From positions 29,446 through 93,445 of the forward strand of contig JAUMYT010000010.1 of the NCBI GenBank assembly GCA_030528525.1: a stretch of 64,000 nt of DNA, written 5' to 3'. A program made the position numbers and the translations under genes. This document shows positions 63,601-64,000 of the stretch, in pieces (positions within the stretch are counted from its first letter, which is position 1; each line of letters opens with the position of its first letter). This DNA comes from Pasteurellaceae bacterium. GTDB lineage: Bacteria; Pseudomonadota; Gammaproteobacteria; Enterobacterales; Pasteurellaceae. The notes under the pieces were generated by a model. That model ran no database searches. It worked only from the letters and a program-made list of their open reading frames with translations, and was not told where the DNA came from.

Positions 63601-63783
63601 AGACGGCAACTCGGGATTCAGCCGCTTCACCGCCGCCCGCAAAATCGGCTCAAACACCACCTGATCCGCCGCCGTCCGCCACGCACCGTCCGTGCCAATC
63701 TCCCGCCCAAAAGCATATTCCCAGCCCAACGCCTGCAAACTTTCCAAGCACTGTTGTTCTATGGTGTTTTCGTTGATTTTCAT
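60643..63783 (-). CDS. hsdR: Type I restriction enzyme, motor/endonuclease subunit
   Basis: Subunit R (1046 residues) of a type I restriction-modification system, which translocates and cuts unmodified DNA. The PD-(D/E)xK nuclease is RRPDIICYLNGLPVAVFELKN (about 140-160). Helicase motifs are MWHTQGSGKSISML (Walker A near 298), VISDEAHRSQYG (DEAH near 407), FTGTPIE, and LTGFDAPCCHTMYLDKPM...QAIARVNRVFGNKNGGLVVDYIGL. The C-terminus is helical. Base composition is more GC-rich than nearby genes, as expected for an acquired locus. hsdM and hsdS are not in the window and would lie beyond 64000. Confidence 0.95.
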   Translation of the reverse strand: MKINENTIEQQCLESLQALGWEYAFGREIGTDGAWRTAADQVVFEPILRAAVKRLNPELPSDAVDEVVRTVCRADISELSARNQQAYGWLRQGVRVAYRENDEQKAAFARLVDFQQLENNHFLAVNQLTIKGTKGNRRPDIICYLNGLPVAVFELKNPLSENATLNDAFNQLQTYKQEIADLFVFNQLLVISDGIDARLGSLTANVERFTPWRVVDEKNNSRRVPFANELDGLVQGLFVPEHLLNYLQNFILFERDGSQWIKKIAAYHQFYGVNEAVDCTLLATGEQGDGRIGVMWHTQGSGKSISMLFYAAKLLALPQLENPTIVVVTDRNDLDGQLFETFSKGEALLRGQTPIQADGRDVLREELAKRETGGIIFTTIQKFALQENEVSHPLVNARKNIIVISDEAHRSQYGFIKQQINVDKQQALASTQEKRGYAQHLRDALPNAAFIGFTGTPIELEDRDTQAVFGKYVSVYDLKDAQQDGATVPIYHDPRQIRLGESSDFADLMAQAKQFDEENDNGKMFRMQEKLLGSDSRLDQLVADLVPHFEERTALLDGKAMIVAASREICVRLYDKITALRPEWGSDPADVHQGAIKIVMTGSASDPDHIKAHIYSKSQKKVLEQRFKDPNDPLKLVIVRDMWLTGFDAPCCHTMYLDKPMQGHNLMQAIARVNRVFGNKNGGLVVDYIGLVDELKAATRYYTNAGGEGLPVNDLQDAFDKLLQFLDIIRGQFATPADGKAFDIFTAIHEQDQQRCFSLLMMAANHLLTLDQQAPEQHRLKTFLNAARQVRKGLNLCSSLPGVVQYQREIIFYDGVRAVLSKEKVGSGQTDRALQLARLVNQAVTSDGVVDLVSLLGRERANINLLSDEFLEMVRDSEMKSLWQKALERYLKSEINRKAANNLAVKKDFEQRLKEALNKYHNQSLTVMEVIEELIRLSKFLSEQLQRGEQLGLTPSELAFYDTLAQNESAVRELGDETLKKLAKEITDKIRRSVSIDWQFKSSVQAAMRVLVRRALQAYKYPPDKQPEAIENVLKQAEILADELST
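62600..62644 (+). repeat. ACAAGGGGG element in hsdR
   Basis: ACAAGGGGGTGAGAAACTTCG, then CCTGCAAAGCAAATTTTT, antisense to the gene; the protein reads KFALQENEVSHPLVNARKN, so no obvious extra peptide was added. Confidence 0.7.
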
Positions 63784-63809
63784 TGGTGAATCCTTATTTT
63801 TATTGTTGG

Positions 63810-63961
63810 AGCGTATGCAGTACGTCCCGAATTTCTGTGATGTTCACAATGCTGTGATAAATTTAAATATCGCTTGGGCGTATGCAATACGCCCCTACGT
63901 TCTATGATGTTTATAATTCCGTGATAATTGCTCGTTTGTAGGGACGTATTGCATACGTCCC
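63810..63961. repeat. Cluster of three GCGTATGCAATACGC palindromes upstream of hsdR
   Basis: GAGCGTATGCAGTACGTCCCG (63810-63830), GGGCGTATGCAATACGCCCC then TAC (63876-63898), and GTAGGGACGTATTGCATACG then TCCC (63938-63961). Each is a near-perfect palindrome. They share the GTAGGG edge with the repeats at 31486-31555. The last 217 bp of the window hold no gene. Confidence 0.8.
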
Positions 63962-64000
63962 CCAATATAAATGCCCCAAAAAATGATAATTTTCCAAAAT

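Noticed and set aside
1..64000. tRNA, rRNA, CRISPR or prophage
   Set aside because: No cloverleaf-like sequence with a TTCGA loop and CCA end, no regularly spaced identical repeats and no phage structural genes were seen. The lone KilA-N gene is not enough for a prophage.

Overview
This 64 kb window is chromosomal DNA of a gammaproteobacterium of the family Pasteurellaceae. Three things point there: the gene content (tyrA, glg, sap, mgl, moa, tyrR), the conserved cluster cmk-rpsA-ihfB-lapA-lapB-pyrF-yciH, and seven exact copies of the Apl-type DNA uptake core ACAAGCGGT. I noticed no copy of the Hin-type core AAGTGCGGT. The sequence therefore suggests the Actinobacillus pleuropneumoniae / Mannheimia haemolytica side of the family; genus and species cannot be fixed from it. 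No rRNA, tRNA, CRISPR array, intact insertion sequence or prophage was found.

Layout. 1-1103: 3' part of tyrA. 1147-8519: glycogen operon glgB-glgX-glgC-glgA (minus). 8824-11490: purE, a cytosolic-type asparaginase and a frameshifted purK (minus), with a PurR box in front of purE. 11811-18079: pyruvate dehydrogenase genes aceE-aceF-lpdA. 18321-22348: a DUF2310 zinc-ribbon protein, glyA (PurR-like box) and tyrR. 22345-27777: peptide importer genes sapA-sapB-sapC-sapD, with a KilA-N-domain gene between sapC and sapD and no sapF. 27852-35159 (minus): parC, a SetB-like sugar efflux permease and mglBAC behind a near-ideal CRP-dependent promoter. 35276-37935 (minus): tmcA, invaded by repeats, and ybeY. 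38113-39894: a membrane-anchored XRE-type gene and moaC-moaD-moaE. 40000-43031: hisC-aroA and uspA. 43206-48076: alaS, csrA, galU, degS. 48084-53428: cmk, rpsA, ihfB, lapA, lapB, pyrF, yciH. 53497-55462 (minus): a bioD-type gene and a degenerate Mlc-like ROK regulator. 55612-58601: rnd, queF and a short-chain dehydrogenase. 58758-59445: a toxin-antitoxin pair. 59502-63783 (minus): serC and the restriction subunit hsdR, followed by palindromic repeats.

The functions are mostly core metabolism: carbon storage and sugar uptake (glg, mgl, probably CRP-linked), acetyl-CoA entry, purine and one-carbon supply (purE and glyA share PurR-type operators), aromatic amino acids (tyrA, tyrR, hisC-aroA), molybdopterin, translation and envelope control. 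Accessory genes are few: KilA-N, the toxin-antitoxin pair and hsdR.

The most unusual feature is a family of about 26 short elements with the core ACAAGGGGT or ACAAGGGGG, followed by AGATCTTG or GAGAAA and then TTTTGCAAA-like sequence. The layout matches the Apl uptake sequence with one base of the core changed, and these copies outnumber the canonical core about 26 to 7. They lie inside genes in frame, at gene ends as terminator-like hairpins, and over ribosome binding sites. I propose them as a divergent uptake-sequence dialect or, failing that, as a mobile palindromic element. In tmcA they sit beside two larger inverted-repeat units that leave the reading frame open.
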